In this document: positions 32,811 to 42,200 of the stretch, one piece after another | Layout: every line of letters starts with the position of its first letter | Numbering within the stretch: position 1 is the first letter of the stretch | DNA from: Sphingomonadales bacterium 32-65-25 | GTDB lineage: Bacteria; Pseudomonadota; Alphaproteobacteria; Sphingomonadales; Sphingomonadaceae | Direction: 5' to 3' | DNA: 64,000 nucleotides | Assembly: GCA_002280855.1 (NCBI GenBank) | Contig: NCEU01000004.1 | Coordinates: 688-64,687 of the forward strand | Made by a program: the position numbers and the translations under genes | The notes under the pieces: generated by a model | What the model was told of the DNA's origin: nothing | What the model saw: the letters and a program-made list of their open reading frames with translations, nothing else | The model's database searches: none

Positions 32811-34250
32811 TTACTCCGCCGCTGTTGCCGCTTCGCCCCAGCCGATGATGGCCTTGGTTTCGAGAAAGTCAGTGAAGGCATGGTCGCCCCACTCGCGGCC
32901 ATTGCCCGACTGCTTGTAGCCGCCGAACGGTGCCATCATATCACCGGGGGCTTGGTTGATGTTGACCTGGCCAGTCCGCAACTGGCGCGCGACCTTGCGG
33001 GCGTGTTCGGGCTCGCCCGAGATATAGCCGGCGAGGCCGTAGACCGTATCATTGGCGATCGCCACGGCCTGTTCCTCGGACTGGTAGGGCAGCATTGCCA
33101 GCACCGGGCCAAAGATTTCTTCGCGCGCGATCGTCATGTCGTTGCTGACATCGGCAAAGATCGTCGGCTTGACATAATAGCCCTTGTCGAGGCCATCCGG
33201 GCGCCCGGTGCCGCCGCTGACCAGCGTTGCGCCTTCGTCGATCCCCTTCTGGATCAGCCCCTGGATCTTGGTCCACTGCGTCTCGCTGACCACAGGCCCC
33301 ATCGCGGCATTGCCATCGGGCGAACCGACCGTGGTGGCTTCGGCAGCCGCCTTGGCGATGGCCTTGGCCGCTTCCATCTTGGCGGCAGGGATCAGCATGC
33401 GCGTCGGTGCATTGCACGACTGGCCGCTGTTCATCATCACCGACTTGACGCCGCCGGCAACGGCGACCTGCAGATCGGCATCGTCAAGAATGATGTTGGG
33501 CGACTTGCCGCCCAATTCCTGGTGGACGCGCTTGACCGTCGGAGCGGCGTTGCGGGCCACCTCGATGCCGGCGCGGGTGCTGCCGGTGAAGCTCACCATG
33601 TCCACCTCACGGTGCGAGGACAGCGCAGCGCCAACAGTGGGACCGTCGCCGTTGACGAGGTTGAAGACACCGGCCGGCACACCGGCGGCGTGCATGACTT
33701 CGGCCCACAGGATCGCCGAGAAGGGCGCGATTTCAGACGGCTTCAGCACCATGGTGCAACCGGTGGCGATCGCCGGGACGACCTTGCAGGCAATCTGGTT
33801 GATCGGCCAGTTCCAAGGCGTGATGAAGGCGCACACGCCGATGGGTTCGTGGGTGATGAGCGTGGTGCCGCGCAGTTTTTCGAACTCGTAATTCTTCAGC
33901 ACCTCGATGCCGGTCATCAGGTGGCCAACACCGATTGCGGCCTGCGCCTGCATGGCCAGCCAGCCCGGCGCACCCATTTCCTCGGTGATGGCTGCGGCGA
34001 TTTCGGCAAAACGCTCCTGATATTTCGCCAGGATGTTCTGCAGCAATTCAACGCGGTCGGCGCGGCTGGTTTGTGAATAACCCGGGAACGCCTTGCGTGC
34101 GGCCATCACCGCGCGGTCGGCATCGGCTGCGCTGCCCATCGAGATCACGCCGGCCACGGCTTCGGTCGCCGGGTTGATCACATCGAGCCGCTTGGGCACC
34201 GCCGGATCCACCCATTGGCCGTCGATATAGAATTTGGTGTATTCGCGCAT
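32811..34250 (-). CDS. Aldehyde dehydrogenase family protein
   Basis: A 479-aa NAD(P)-dependent aldehyde dehydrogenase. The active-site Cys is in MMNSGQSCNAPTRM, the Glu in HQELGGKSPN, and TPWNWPINQIACKV and EIFGPVLAML are intact. The pattern resembles the group of aldehyde dehydrogenases near succinate-semialdehyde and phenylacetaldehyde types, but substrate is not readable. It is first in the run with DUF1330, nitronate monooxygenase and DsrE genes. Confidence 0.93.
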   Translation of the reverse strand: MREYTKFYIDGQWVDPAVPKRLDVINPATEAVAGVISMGSAADADRAVMAARKAFPGYSQTSRADRVELLQNILAKYQERFAEIAAAITEEMGAPGWLAMQAQAAIGVGHLMTGIEVLKNYEFEKLRGTTLITHEPIGVCAFITPWNWPINQIACKVVPAIATGCTMVLKPSEIAPFSAILWAEVMHAAGVPAGVFNLVNGDGPTVGAALSSHREVDMVSFTGSTRAGIEVARNAAPTVKRVHQELGGKSPNIILDDADLQVAVAGGVKSVMMNSGQSCNAPTRMLIPAAKMEAAKAIAKAAAEATTVGSPDGNAAMGPVVSETQWTKIQGLIQKGIDEGATLVSGGTGRPDGLDKGYYVKPTIFADVSNDMTIAREEIFGPVLAMLPYQSEEQAVAIANDTVYGLAGYISGEPEHARKVARQLRTGQVNINQAPGDMMAPFGGYKQSGNGREWGDHAFTDFLETKAIIGWGEAATAAE

Positions 34251-34330
34251 GGTTCAGCCTCCCAGCTGTAGTGTTGGGAGGGTTGTAGCACGCCGATGGG
34301 GCGATTCGGCGCTTGGCGCTTTTGATAAGG

Positions 34331-35614
34331 CTATTTCGCCGGCATCAGCATCACAGCCGCCGCCGTCATGCTTTCCACGCCGGTCGCGATCGTCGGCCCC
34401 GGATCAGGCGCCCAGCCGCCGTTGTGCAGGCTGGGGATCGCCGGGCCGCCCTTCTGCGCCGCATCCCATTGCGCCTGGCCCACCCCGCCCAGCCAATAGA
34501 TGACCGACGGCACCTTGGCGGCCAGCCCGAACAGCTGGAAATCCTCCGACGCCATGGACGGGTCGAGATCGATCACGCGCGTCTTGCCCAGCTTCGTTTC
34601 AAACTGCGCTTTCAGGCGGGTGGCCAGCGGAGCGTCGTTCAGGGTCGGCACGCCGATGGCCGTGCTGTGGATCACCGGCATCAGCGTTTCCGGCAGCCCG
34701 GCGGCAATCGCTTCGCCCCGCGCCACTCGGGCAATGCCGTCAAGCAGGCGCTGCTGCTGCACTGCGTCATAGCTGCGGATGGTGAGCTGCAGCGCCACTT
34801 CATCCGGAATGATGTTGTGCTTGGTGCCACCGTGGATGCTGCCCACGGTGATCACTGCCGGGTGAAAGGGATCATTCTCGCGGCTGATCAGCGGCTGCAG
34901 CGAGGTGACGATGCGCGCCGCCAGCGCCACAGGGTCCTTCGTGGTGGCCGGATAGGCGCCGTGGCCGCCGATGCCCTTCACCACCATGTCCATCGACGTG
35001 GAGATCGACAAGGCGCGGAACGGCGGCACGCTCACCGTGCCGGCCGGGATGCGGCTGTCATCATGCAGGGCCAGCGCATAATCAGGCTTGGGAAAACGGG
35101 TGAGCAGGCCATCGTCGAGCATCGCCTTCGCGCCGCCCAGGCCTTCTTCGGCCGGCTGGCCGATCATCACCACCGTGCCGCGCCACGCCTTGCGATTCTC
35201 CGCCAGCCAGCGCGCCGTGCCCACCCATACACTCATGTGAATGTCGTGGCCGCAGGCGTGCATCACCGGCGTCATCGGCCCGCTGCCATAATTGCCCATC
35301 GCCGTGCTGGCATAAGGCAGGCCGGTGGTCTCCTTCACCGGCAGCCCGTCCATATCGGCGCGGATCAGCACGGTTGGGCCCTTGCCGTTCTTCAGCACGG
35401 CAACCACGCCGGTGCGGCCGACCTTTTCAGTGACCTCGAAACCCGCCGCCCGTGCTTCGGCGGCGATGATGCCGGCCGAGCGGGTTTCCTGAAAGCTGAG
35501 TTCGGGATGGGTGTGCAGATCCTTGTAGAGCGTGACCAGATCCACCGGCGCCGCCAGCGCGGGCGCAGCAAGCAGGGCAGCGCTCAGGCCAAAAGTGAAG
35601 ATAGTCCGTCCCAT
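34331..35614 (-). CDS. M20 family amidohydrolase (exported, hippurate hydrolase-like)
   Basis: A 427-aa protein with a signal peptide (MGRTIFTFGLSAALLAAPALA) and the full M20D metal site: HACGHDIHMSVWVG, GQPAEEGLGGAKAM with the catalytic Glu, and a later MASEDFQLFG. This fits amidohydrolases that cleave N-acyl amino acids such as hippurate or N-acetyl amino acids. Its start lies within the end of the TSUP gene (31-nt overlap). Confidence 0.93.
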   Translation of the reverse strand: MGRTIFTFGLSAALLAAPALAAPVDLVTLYKDLHTHPELSFQETRSAGIIAAEARAAGFEVTEKVGRTGVVAVLKNGKGPTVLIRADMDGLPVKETTGLPYASTAMGNYGSGPMTPVMHACGHDIHMSVWVGTARWLAENRKAWRGTVVMIGQPAEEGLGGAKAMLDDGLLTRFPKPDYALALHDDSRIPAGTVSVPPFRALSISTSMDMVVKGIGGHGAYPATTKDPVALAARIVTSLQPLISRENDPFHPAVITVGSIHGGTKHNIIPDEVALQLTIRSYDAVQQQRLLDGIARVARGEAIAAGLPETLMPVIHSTAIGVPTLNDAPLATRLKAQFETKLGKTRVIDLDPSMASEDFQLFGLAAKVPSVIYWLGGVGQAQWDAAQKGGPAIPSLHNGGWAPDPGPTIATGVESMTAAAVMLMPAK

Positions 35615-36366
35615 GTCAGCTTTCCCCCGACCAAGATCATCAATGCATGCATCATCGCATAAAAGCGCGGGCCATCAATGCGCCGCACCAGCAAAGTGCC
35701 GGCCCATGTGGACAGCAGCGCTGCCGGCATCAGCGCAGCGGCAAGCCACAGATTTTCCGGTGTGAAGGCGCCCAGCGCATAATAAGCCGGCACCTTGATC
35801 CAGTTGATCACGGCAAAGAACACCGTACTGGTGCCGATGAACATGTCGCGCGGCAGTTTCATCGGCAGCACATGCATCTGGAAGGGCGGCCCGCCGGCAT
35901 GGGCAACCTGACTGGTAAAGCCGGCCGCCGCACCCATCGCCACACCGGCGAGCGTGCCACCGGGGCGGCCACCCACACCGCGCCGCTCAGCCCGGATGCG
36001 CTGGATGCCAAAGCTGAACGCGATCAATCCCACTGCCAGTTCAACAGCCGCCACCGGCACGAAACGGGCCAGCGCCCACCCGGCGGTGATGCCGATGCAG
36101 GCGCCCGGTATCATCAATTTCAACACGGCATCGTTGCGATGGCCGCCAAAGGCCTTCATCGAAAACACGTCCTGCACCAGCAGGATTGGCAGCAATATGG
36201 CCGCCCCCATCACCGGATTCATGCCCAGCGTCATGATCGGCAGGCCCAGCACACCCAGCCCGGCAAAGCCGCCCTTGGCCAAGCCCAGGATGGTCACGCC
36301 AACCAGTGCTGCAACCCAGAAGGCCCAGCCCTGCGCACTGAGCAATTCGGCAATGCCTGCGGGCAC
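35584..36366 (-). CDS. TSUP family anion transporter (TauE/SafE-like)
   Basis: A 260-aa polytopic membrane protein with two halves of about four helices. ILGLAKGGFAGLGVLGLP is the first TauE/SafE motif and AAAGFTSQVAHAGGPP the second. Such carriers move sulfite, sulfonates or other organic anions. GTG at 36366, two bases after the upstream stop, gives the family-like N-terminus VPAGIAELL; a longer reading frame overlaps the DUF4893 gene and is rejected. Confidence 0.88.
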   Translation of the reverse strand: MPAGIAELLSAQGWAFWVAALVGVTILGLAKGGFAGLGVLGLPIMTLGMNPVMGAAILLPILLVQDVFSMKAFGGHRNDAVLKLMIPGACIGITAGWALARFVPVAAVELAVGLIAFSFGIQRIRAERRGVGGRPGGTLAGVAMGAAAGFTSQVAHAGGPPFQMHVLPMKLPRDMFIGTSTVFFAVINWIKVPAYYALGAFTPENLWLAAALMPAALLSTWAGTLLVRRIDGPRFYAMMHALMILVGGKLTWDGLSSLLA

Positions 36367-36368
36367 GA

Positions 36369-37004
36369 TCAGGCGGCGCGCAGTTCGATCAGCACCAATC
36401 GTGCCGTCCAACGCGGCCACGGCAGCGCGATGCGCCAATGGCCGGGCCCGATCGCCTGCAACACGCCCAGCTGGTCGCGCTGGGCATCCTCGCCATAGCG
36501 CAGCCGGCCCATCTCGCCCGCCAGCCGGAGCGTGCCCAGGAACACCAGCCGATCCACATCGGGATAGAGCGTACCCAGATATTGCTGCGGCCCCGGCGCC
36601 GTTTCCAGGCGCAGCACGATTCCATCGGCGCTGAGCCGGCACGGCGCCCAGGCACTGGCCTGCACCGCCGGGCTGACGCGCGGGCTGCCCTGCCGCCAGC
36701 CGAGCTGGATGATGCGGCACTGATGCGCACCCGCTGTTGGCGGCGCCGGATTGGTGGTGACCGCATCACCCGCCACCGGGCCGAGCGCGGCCAATTCGGC
36801 AGCGGCGCCGGCTTCGGCCACATCGGCGCGAGCCTGATCCCAGGCTTCGGTCAGGCGGGCGAGCCGGCCGCGATCCTGATCCTTGATCACCGCCTGCCAT
36901 ACATCGGCACGGCGCACGACAGCATAGGGCCGCAGCTCCTCATCCTTGCCGCTGCAGCCGGCCAGAACCAGCAGCGCCAGCAGGGCCAGCGCGCGCCTCA
37001 TCAT
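36369..37004 (-). CDS. DUF4893 domain lipoprotein
   Basis: A 211-aa lipoprotein: signal peptide with lipobox LVLAGC near residue 16. The next part contains DQDRGRLARLTEAWDQARADV, the DUF4893 N-terminal pattern. Two Cys (HQCRIIQLGW, WAPCRL) may form a disulfide. Function is unknown; it is a sphingomonad family, probably in the periplasm or outer membrane. The start overlaps the gmk stop (ATGA). Confidence 0.82.
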   Translation of the reverse strand: MMRRALALLALLVLAGCSGKDEELRPYAVVRRADVWQAVIKDQDRGRLARLTEAWDQARADVAEAGAAAELAALGPVAGDAVTTNPAPPTAGAHQCRIIQLGWRQGSPRVSPAVQASAWAPCRLSADGIVLRLETAPGPQQYLGTLYPDVDRLVFLGTLRLAGEMGRLRYGEDAQRDQLGVLQAIGPGHWRIALPWPRWTARLVLIELRAA

Positions 37005-37663
37005 TCGCCCAGCATGCCGCGCACGAATCCGGCCAGGCCGAGCTGGCGTTTGCGGCGCAGGCGTTCGGCTTTCAGGATCGCGCGGATTTCGTTCAGGCAG
37101 GTTTCGGCGTCGTCGTTGACGAGGATATAATCATACTCGCCCCAATGGCTGATCTCGTCACGGGCGCGGGCCATGCGATCGGCGATCACTTCGGGATGAT
37201 CGGTGTTGCGGTTCTTGAGGCGGCGTTCCAGCTCATCAAGATGCGGCGGCAGGATGAACACCCGCACCAGATCGGATGCCGCATCGGTTTGCTGCAACTG
37301 CTGGGTGCCCTGCCAGTCGATATCGAACAGCACATCGCGGCCATCGGCCAACGCCGATTCGACCGGCGCGCGCGGCGTGCCATAACGGTTGCCGAACACG
37401 GTCGCCCATTCCAGCAGGGCGTTTTCTTCAACCATCGACTGGAACTGATCGTGCGACACGAAATAATAATCCACGCCGTCCACTTCGCCGGGGCGTGGGC
37501 TGCGGGTGGTGGCCGAAACACTCATGGTGATGCCGCTGTCTTCGGCCATCAGCGCGCGCGACATGGTGGTCTTGCCGGCACCCGAGGGGGAGGACAGGAC
37601 GAACATCAGGCCGCGCCGGAGTGGACTGCGGGCCGGCGCGCCGGTGCGGGCAAACTGCGTCAC
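37001..37663 (-). CDS. gmk: Guanylate kinase
   Basis: A 220-aa enzyme phosphorylating GMP to GDP. P-loop SSPSGAGKTTMS (residues 24-35), the GMP-binding VSATTRSPRPGEVDGVDYYFV and the lid LERRLKNRNTDH are all present. The start is GTG, overlapping the sspB stop. It is intact and essential for nucleotide and ppGpp balance. Confidence 0.97.
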   Translation of the reverse strand: MTQFARTGAPARSPLRRGLMFVLSSPSGAGKTTMSRALMAEDSGITMSVSATTRSPRPGEVDGVDYYFVSHDQFQSMVEENALLEWATVFGNRYGTPRAPVESALADGRDVLFDIDWQGTQQLQQTDAASDLVRVFILPPHLDELERRLKNRNTDHPEVIADRMARARDEISHWGEYDYILVNDDAETCLNEIRAILKAERLRRKRQLGLAGFVRGMLGE

Positions 37664-38133
37664 TTGCGGCGGAACCGATCGAGGGTGACGACGTTGCTGC
37701 CTTCATCCTGCGGTTCGGGTGGTGGCGTTTCCGGCGGCGTTTCGGGTGGCGGCCCCTCACCGTCCTTGGGCGCAAATTGCAGGGCGAAATTCACCGCGGG
37801 ATCCACAAAGCCAACGATGGCATCATAGGGGATCACCAGGCTGGACGGCATCTGGTTGAAACTGAGCCCGATGGAAAAATGATCATCGGCCACGATCAGA
37901 TCCCAGTAACGATGCTGGATGACGATGGTCATCTCGTCCGGATAACGCTCCATCAGATGCTTGGGGATGGAAACGCCGGGCGCGCGGGTGCGAAAGGCGA
38001 TGTAGAAATGATGACCGCCGGGCAGGCCACCTTCATCCGATATGCGCTGCAACACGCGGCTGACCACACCGCGCAGCGCATCCTGGACGATGTCGTCATA
38101 GGGGATCAGGCTGTCGGGCGTGGTGTCGTTCAC
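37660..38133 (-). CDS. sspB: SspB family ClpXP adaptor
   Basis: A 157-aa protein of the alphaproteobacterial SspB-alpha family. The substrate-binding body includes HHFYIAFRTRAPGVSIP and MTIVIQHRYWDL; a Pro/Glu-rich linker leads to the C-terminal ClpX-docking tail NVVTLDRFRRK. It brings ssrA-tagged proteins to ClpXP; the tmRNA gene making the tag is about 0.8 kb away. The start is GTG and its stop overlaps gmk. Confidence 0.93.
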   Translation of the reverse strand: MNDTTPDSLIPYDDIVQDALRGVVSRVLQRISDEGGLPGGHHFYIAFRTRAPGVSIPKHLMERYPDEMTIVIQHRYWDLIVADDHFSIGLSFNQMPSSLVIPYDAIVGFVDPAVNFALQFAPKDGEGPPPETPPETPPPEPQDEGSNVVTLDRFRRK

Positions 38134-38160
38134 GAGAGCTGAGCCTTGGCTGAAAAACGC

Positions 38161-38169
38161 GGGGGGGGG
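38161..38169. repeat. Homopolymeric G9 tract upstream of sspB
   Basis: Nine G in a row (C9 on the sspB strand) begin 28 bp upstream of the sspB start codon. Such tracts can change length and, between promoter and gene, could vary expression. Confidence 0.6.
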
Positions 38170-38318
38170 AATGTCGCCTCCGATTGGCGCGAGGCGTTGT
38201 CTAGGTCAAGGGGGGCCAAGGTCAAGCGATATGCCCGCCGCAGTGGTGGATGACATCGCCGCAGCCGGGTCGCGCGTATCTTCGTTGGCATTTGGCGGCG
38301 TTTGGGGGAGGAAACAGG

Positions 38319-38849
38319 ATGCAATGCGGGAACACCGGACGAATGGCGGCGGCCCTTGCCCTGCTCGCCGGCCTTTCAGGCTGTGTTTCAGCCGGGCGAT
38401 TGCCGCCGGCCCGGGCCGACGCGCCCGCGCTTGACGCGCTGGCCTTCTTTACCGGTCAAAGCCGAGGCGAAGGCACACTGAAGATCGCCCTGCGCCGGCC
38501 GCGCGCCGTGACGGTGGCCAGCGGTGGGCGTTGGGGCAGCGATGGCGGCCTGATCCTCGATCAGACAGTGATTTTGGCCGGCCAGCCGGCAGCGCAGCGG
38601 CAATGGCAGTTGCGCCGCGACGGGCCGGGCGCTGTCGCCGGCAGCCTGAGCGATGCAGCGGGGCCGGTGACCGGTCGCTTCGAAGGCAATCGCCTGCACC
38701 TGCGTTTCACCATGAAGGGCGGCCTGCGGGCCGATCAATGGCTGGCGCTGCTGCCTGGCGGCCAGGTGCTGCACAATGTGATGATCGTGCGTAAATTCGG
38801 CCTGCCGGTCGCACGGCTGGACGAGGTGATCACGCGAACGGAGAAGTGA
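38319..38849 (+). CDS. DUF3833 family lipoprotein
   Basis: A 176-aa lipoprotein with lipobox LAGLSGC and a beta-rich domain: FFTGQSRGEGTLK, RLHLRFTMKGG and the end MIVRKFGLPVARLDEV fit DUF3833. Function is unknown; the fold is lipocalin-like in other members. The ATG at 38319 has GGGGGAGGAAACAGG before it. Its stop codon sits within the first copy of the GTGAGGGGG repeat. Confidence 0.82.
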   Translation: MQCGNTGRMAAALALLAGLSGCVSAGRLPPARADAPALDALAFFTGQSRGEGTLKIALRRPRAVTVASGGRWGSDGGLILDQTVILAGQPAAQRQWQLRRDGPGAVAGSLSDAAGPVTGRFEGNRLHLRFTMKGGLRADQWLALLPGGQVLHNVMIVRKFGLPVARLDEVITRTEK

Positions 38850-38872
38850 GGGGGTTCTGTTGCCCGGCCCCC
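38846..38872. repeat. 27-bp repeat, copy A (downstream of tmRNA)
   Basis: GTGAGGGGGTTCTGTTGCCC followed by GGCCCCC; identical over 27 bp to copy B at 38915-38941. On the minus strand G5 and C5 arms can pair as a hairpin. The DUF3833 stop codon lies in its first bases. Confidence 0.85.
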
Positions 38873-38914
38873 AAAAGTCGCTTGTGGGTCGGGGGGCCGT
38901 GATTGTGCAAATCG

Positions 38915-38941
38915 GTGAGGGGGTTCTGTTGCCCGGCCCCC
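38915..38941. repeat. 27-bp repeat, copy B (downstream of tmRNA)
   Basis: Identical to copy A, 69 bp away, with the complementary arms GAGGGGG and CCCCCTC. A 13-bp core (TTCTGTTGCCCGG) recurs at 38962-38974, where it forms the 3' end of the tmRNA coding piece. Confidence 0.85.
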
Positions 38942-38961
38942 CTCGGGCCGCTGGAATCCAC

Positions 38962-39262
38962 TTCTGTTGCCCGGTGTGGCCCGTACCGCGCTTTCGGCCA
39001 GTGAAACTCAGTCCGTGAGGACCGGGTTACGCTGCGATTGCGAATGCCTCGTTGTCGTTGGCATTTATGGTGTTTTGAACGGTTTTACGGCTCATTCAGG
39101 CCGGGCAAAAACATCGTCTTTGAACACACGTCGATTCTGGTTCGGCCCCATGCATCGCCCCGACAACGGGTTGAAGAAATGGTGGAGCCGCCGGGTACTG
39201 CCCCCGGGTCCGCTGCGTCTATTTCACGGCATCATTTATCGCCATATCCGGCAAGCCGGCAT
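38962..39262 (-). ncRNA. ssrA: tmRNA (ssrA), circularly permuted two-piece type
   Basis: Read on the minus strand, the acceptor piece comes first and ends CGGCTCC-A-CCA (39190 down to 39180). A 30-nt spacer (39179-39150) follows, then the coding piece starting GGGGCCGAACCAGAATCGAC at 39149. GGGGCCG pairs with CGGCTCC to form a 7-bp acceptor stem with a G-U pair at the third position, the alanine identity mark. The tag frame 39062-39027 reads ANDNEAFAIAA followed by TAA. After it, CCCGGT and ACCGGG (38975-38970) pair. This gene order is that of alphaproteobacterial tmRNA. The outer ends are approximate. Confidence 0.93.
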
Positions 39263-39266
39263 GACT

Positions 39267-39295
39267 CATGTAAGCGCTGCCCGGCGATTCCTCAA
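39267..39295 (-). promoter_or_regulatory. Candidate promoter of the tmRNA gene
   Basis: On the minus strand TTGAGG (39290-39295) and TACATG (39267-39272) are 17 bp apart, which places the start near 39260, at the 5' end of the acceptor piece. The -35 box overlaps the last codons of the RND gene. Confidence 0.45.
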
Positions 39296-42200
39296 GTCTT
39301 GACGAAACGGCGATAGAGCGCTGGCAGCAGCAGCAGGGTGAGCAGGGTGGAGGAGAGGATGCCGCCGATCACCACGGTGGCGAGCGGGCGCTGCACCTCC
39401 GCCCCGGCGCCAGTGGCGATCGCCATCGGCAGGAAACCGATGCTGGCCACCAGCGCGGTGGAGATGACGGGCCGCAGCCGGTCCATCGCGCCCTCGCGCA
39501 CAGCATCGTCCCTGGCCATGCCTTCACCGCGCAGATGGTTGATGTGGTCAACCATCACCAGGCCATTCAACATCGCGATTCCCGACAGCGCGATGAAGCC
39601 GATCGCCGCCGTGATCGAGAAGGGCATGGCCCGCACGGCCAGCGCAAACACGCCGCCCGTCACCGCCAGCGGAATGCCGGCAAACACGATCAGCGCCTGT
39701 GAGACGGAGCCCAGCGCACCATAGACCAGCACGAGGATCAGCAGCAGACACGCCGGCACCAGCACTGCAAGCCGCGCTTTGGCTTCCTGCAACTGCTTGA
39801 ACTGGCCGCCATATTCGATGCGATAGCCTTCGGGCAGCGCCACCGCCTTCGCCATTTCCGCCTTGGCGCGGGCGACATAGCCCTCGATATCGCTGCCCGA
39901 AAGATTGACCAGCAGCGCCGCGCGCTTCTGGCCATTGTCACGGCGCACCGGCTCCACCGCCAGCACTTCCTCAAGCCTTGCCACCCGGCCCAGCGGCAGC
40001 AGCCCGGCCTGCCCAACCCTGAGCGGCAGCGCCCGGATGGTATCGAGATCGGCGCGGCTGGAATCGGGCAGGCGCACCACGATGCCGTGGCGGCGGATGC
40101 CTTCCAATATGGCCCCCACTTCCTGCCCCGCCAGCGCGGTGCTGATGGCACGGTTCACCTCGTCCGCCCCCAGGCCCAGTCGCACCAGCGCGTCATGATC
40201 AACCCGCACCACCAGGCTGGGGGTGCGGCCATCCACTTCATATTCGGCCTGTGCCGTGCCGGGGAGACGTTTCAGCACGTTCAGCACTTGCCCGCCCAAT
40301 TGTTCCAGCCGGTCATTGTCGTCGCCGAAAACCTTCACCGACAGATCGGCGCGCGTGCCTTCCAGCATTTCGTTGAAACGCATCTCGATCGGCTGGCCGC
40401 GCAGGAAACTCTGATCGGCAAACTGGCGGCGGGCTTCGGCCTCGATGGCATCCTGCAGAGCGACCTTGCTCTGCGGCCCGTCGGCCGGCCATTCGCTCAG
40501 CGGCTTGTAGCTAATATAAAGGTCATTCTCGTTCGGCGGCATCGGATCGGTCGCGACCGCCGAGGTGCCGATGCGCGAAAACACGGCAGTGATCTGCGGG
40601 AATTTCTTGAGCAGCGATTTTTCCAGCGCGATTTCGATTTCAAGGCTGCGCTCCAGGCTCATGTCCACCGGCTTGTAGATCATGGTGGTGATCGAGCCTT
40701 CGTCCAGCCGCGGCGTGAACTGGGTGCCAAGCCGGGTAAACAGCAGCCCGGCCGCGCCCACCGCCAGCAGCGCCGGCAGCAAGGCCAGCAACGGCCGCGC
40801 CAGCGTCGCATTCAGCACCGGGCGATAGGCGCGTTCCAACGCCGCCACCAGCCGGGTCGGCTCGGCACTGGCGCCGGCCTTCAGCCAATAGGAAGCCAGC
40901 GCCGGCACCAGCGTTACACTCACCAGCAACGCTGCCGACAGTGCCAGCATCACCGTGATCGCCATCGGCCGGAACAATTTGCCTTCCACCCCGCCCAGCG
41001 CCAGCACCGGCACATAGACCAGCGTGATGATCGCCACGCCAAACGCCACCGGCCGCGCCACCTGCCCCATGGCTTCGGAAATCACCGCGCGGCGACCGGT
41101 ATCGGTGAGCGGATGGCCCAACCGCGTCTGTTCGGCCGCCAACCGGCGCAAGGCGTTTTCCACCGCCACAATCGCCCCATCGACGACCAGCCCGAAATCG
41201 AGCGCCCCCAGGCTCATCAGATTGCCGCTGATATCAAGCCGCGTCATGCCGATGCTGGCGATCAGGAACGCCACCGGAATCACCGCCGCGACGATCAGCG
41301 CCGCACGCCACTGGCCCAACGCCAGGATCAGCACGAACGCCACCAGCAATGCGCCTTCGGAAAGATTGCTGCGCACGGTGGCGACAGTGCGCTCGACAAT
41401 GTCGGCACGGTCATAGCGCACCTTGATCACCATGCCCTTGGGCAAGGCCGCCTGCACCTCGGACAGATGTTCGTCCACCCGCCGGGCGACCTCGCGGCTG
41501 TTCTGGCCGGTGAGCATCATGATTGTGCCCAGCACGGTCTGCTGACCGTTCACGGTGGCTGCGCCCGCGCGCAGCATGTGGCCAACACGCACGGTGGCAA
41601 GATCAGCCACGGTCAGCGGCCGCACGCCGCCGGCGAACTTCACCGGCAGCACACCGATGGCTTCGGGCTGCATCACCTTGGCATCGGTGCGCACCACCAG
41701 CCGGCGGCCGTTCTGCGAGATGGCGCCGCCGCCGGCATTATCGGCATAGGCGGCCACGGCGGCGGCCAGTTCAGCCGGCGTCACCCCGGCGGCGGCCAGC
41801 TTCGCCAGGTCCGGCTAGATCACATATTGGCGTTCCAGCCCGCCGATGCTGTTCACTTCGGCGACGCCGGCGACCTGTCGCAGCATCGGGATAACGACAT
41901 ATTCCTGGGTTTCGGCCAGGGCCATCAGATGCTCGTCCTGGGTGCTGGCCGGTTGCAGGCCAGCGTGATGCGGCTCGGCGTGCGGCGGGTGATCCCATTC
42001 CAGCGTGTAATAGAGGATCTCGCCCAGCCCGGTGGTGATCGGTGCCAATTGCGGCGCCGAACCGGGCGGCAGTGTCGCCATCGCGGTCGCCAGCCGTTCC
42101 GTCACCACCTGGCGGGCCCGCATCACATCGGTGCCGTCTTCATACAGCAAGGTCACCTGCGACAGGCCCGAACGGGTGAGCGAGCGGAAACCGACAAGTC

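Noticed and set aside
35584..36720. Extended reading of the TSUP gene through the DUF4893 gene
   Set aside because: The extra 118 codons overlap a lipoprotein gene in another frame, and the sequence has the composition of a shadow frame.
38967..39302. Plus-strand open frame of 111 codons
   Set aside because: It lies over the tmRNA gene; the RNA structure and tag explain the conservation.
39292..41784. An independent gene starting at codon MTPAEL
   Set aside because: It starts ten codons after the amber stop in the middle of a conserved porter domain of the pump, so it is the continuation of the broken gene.
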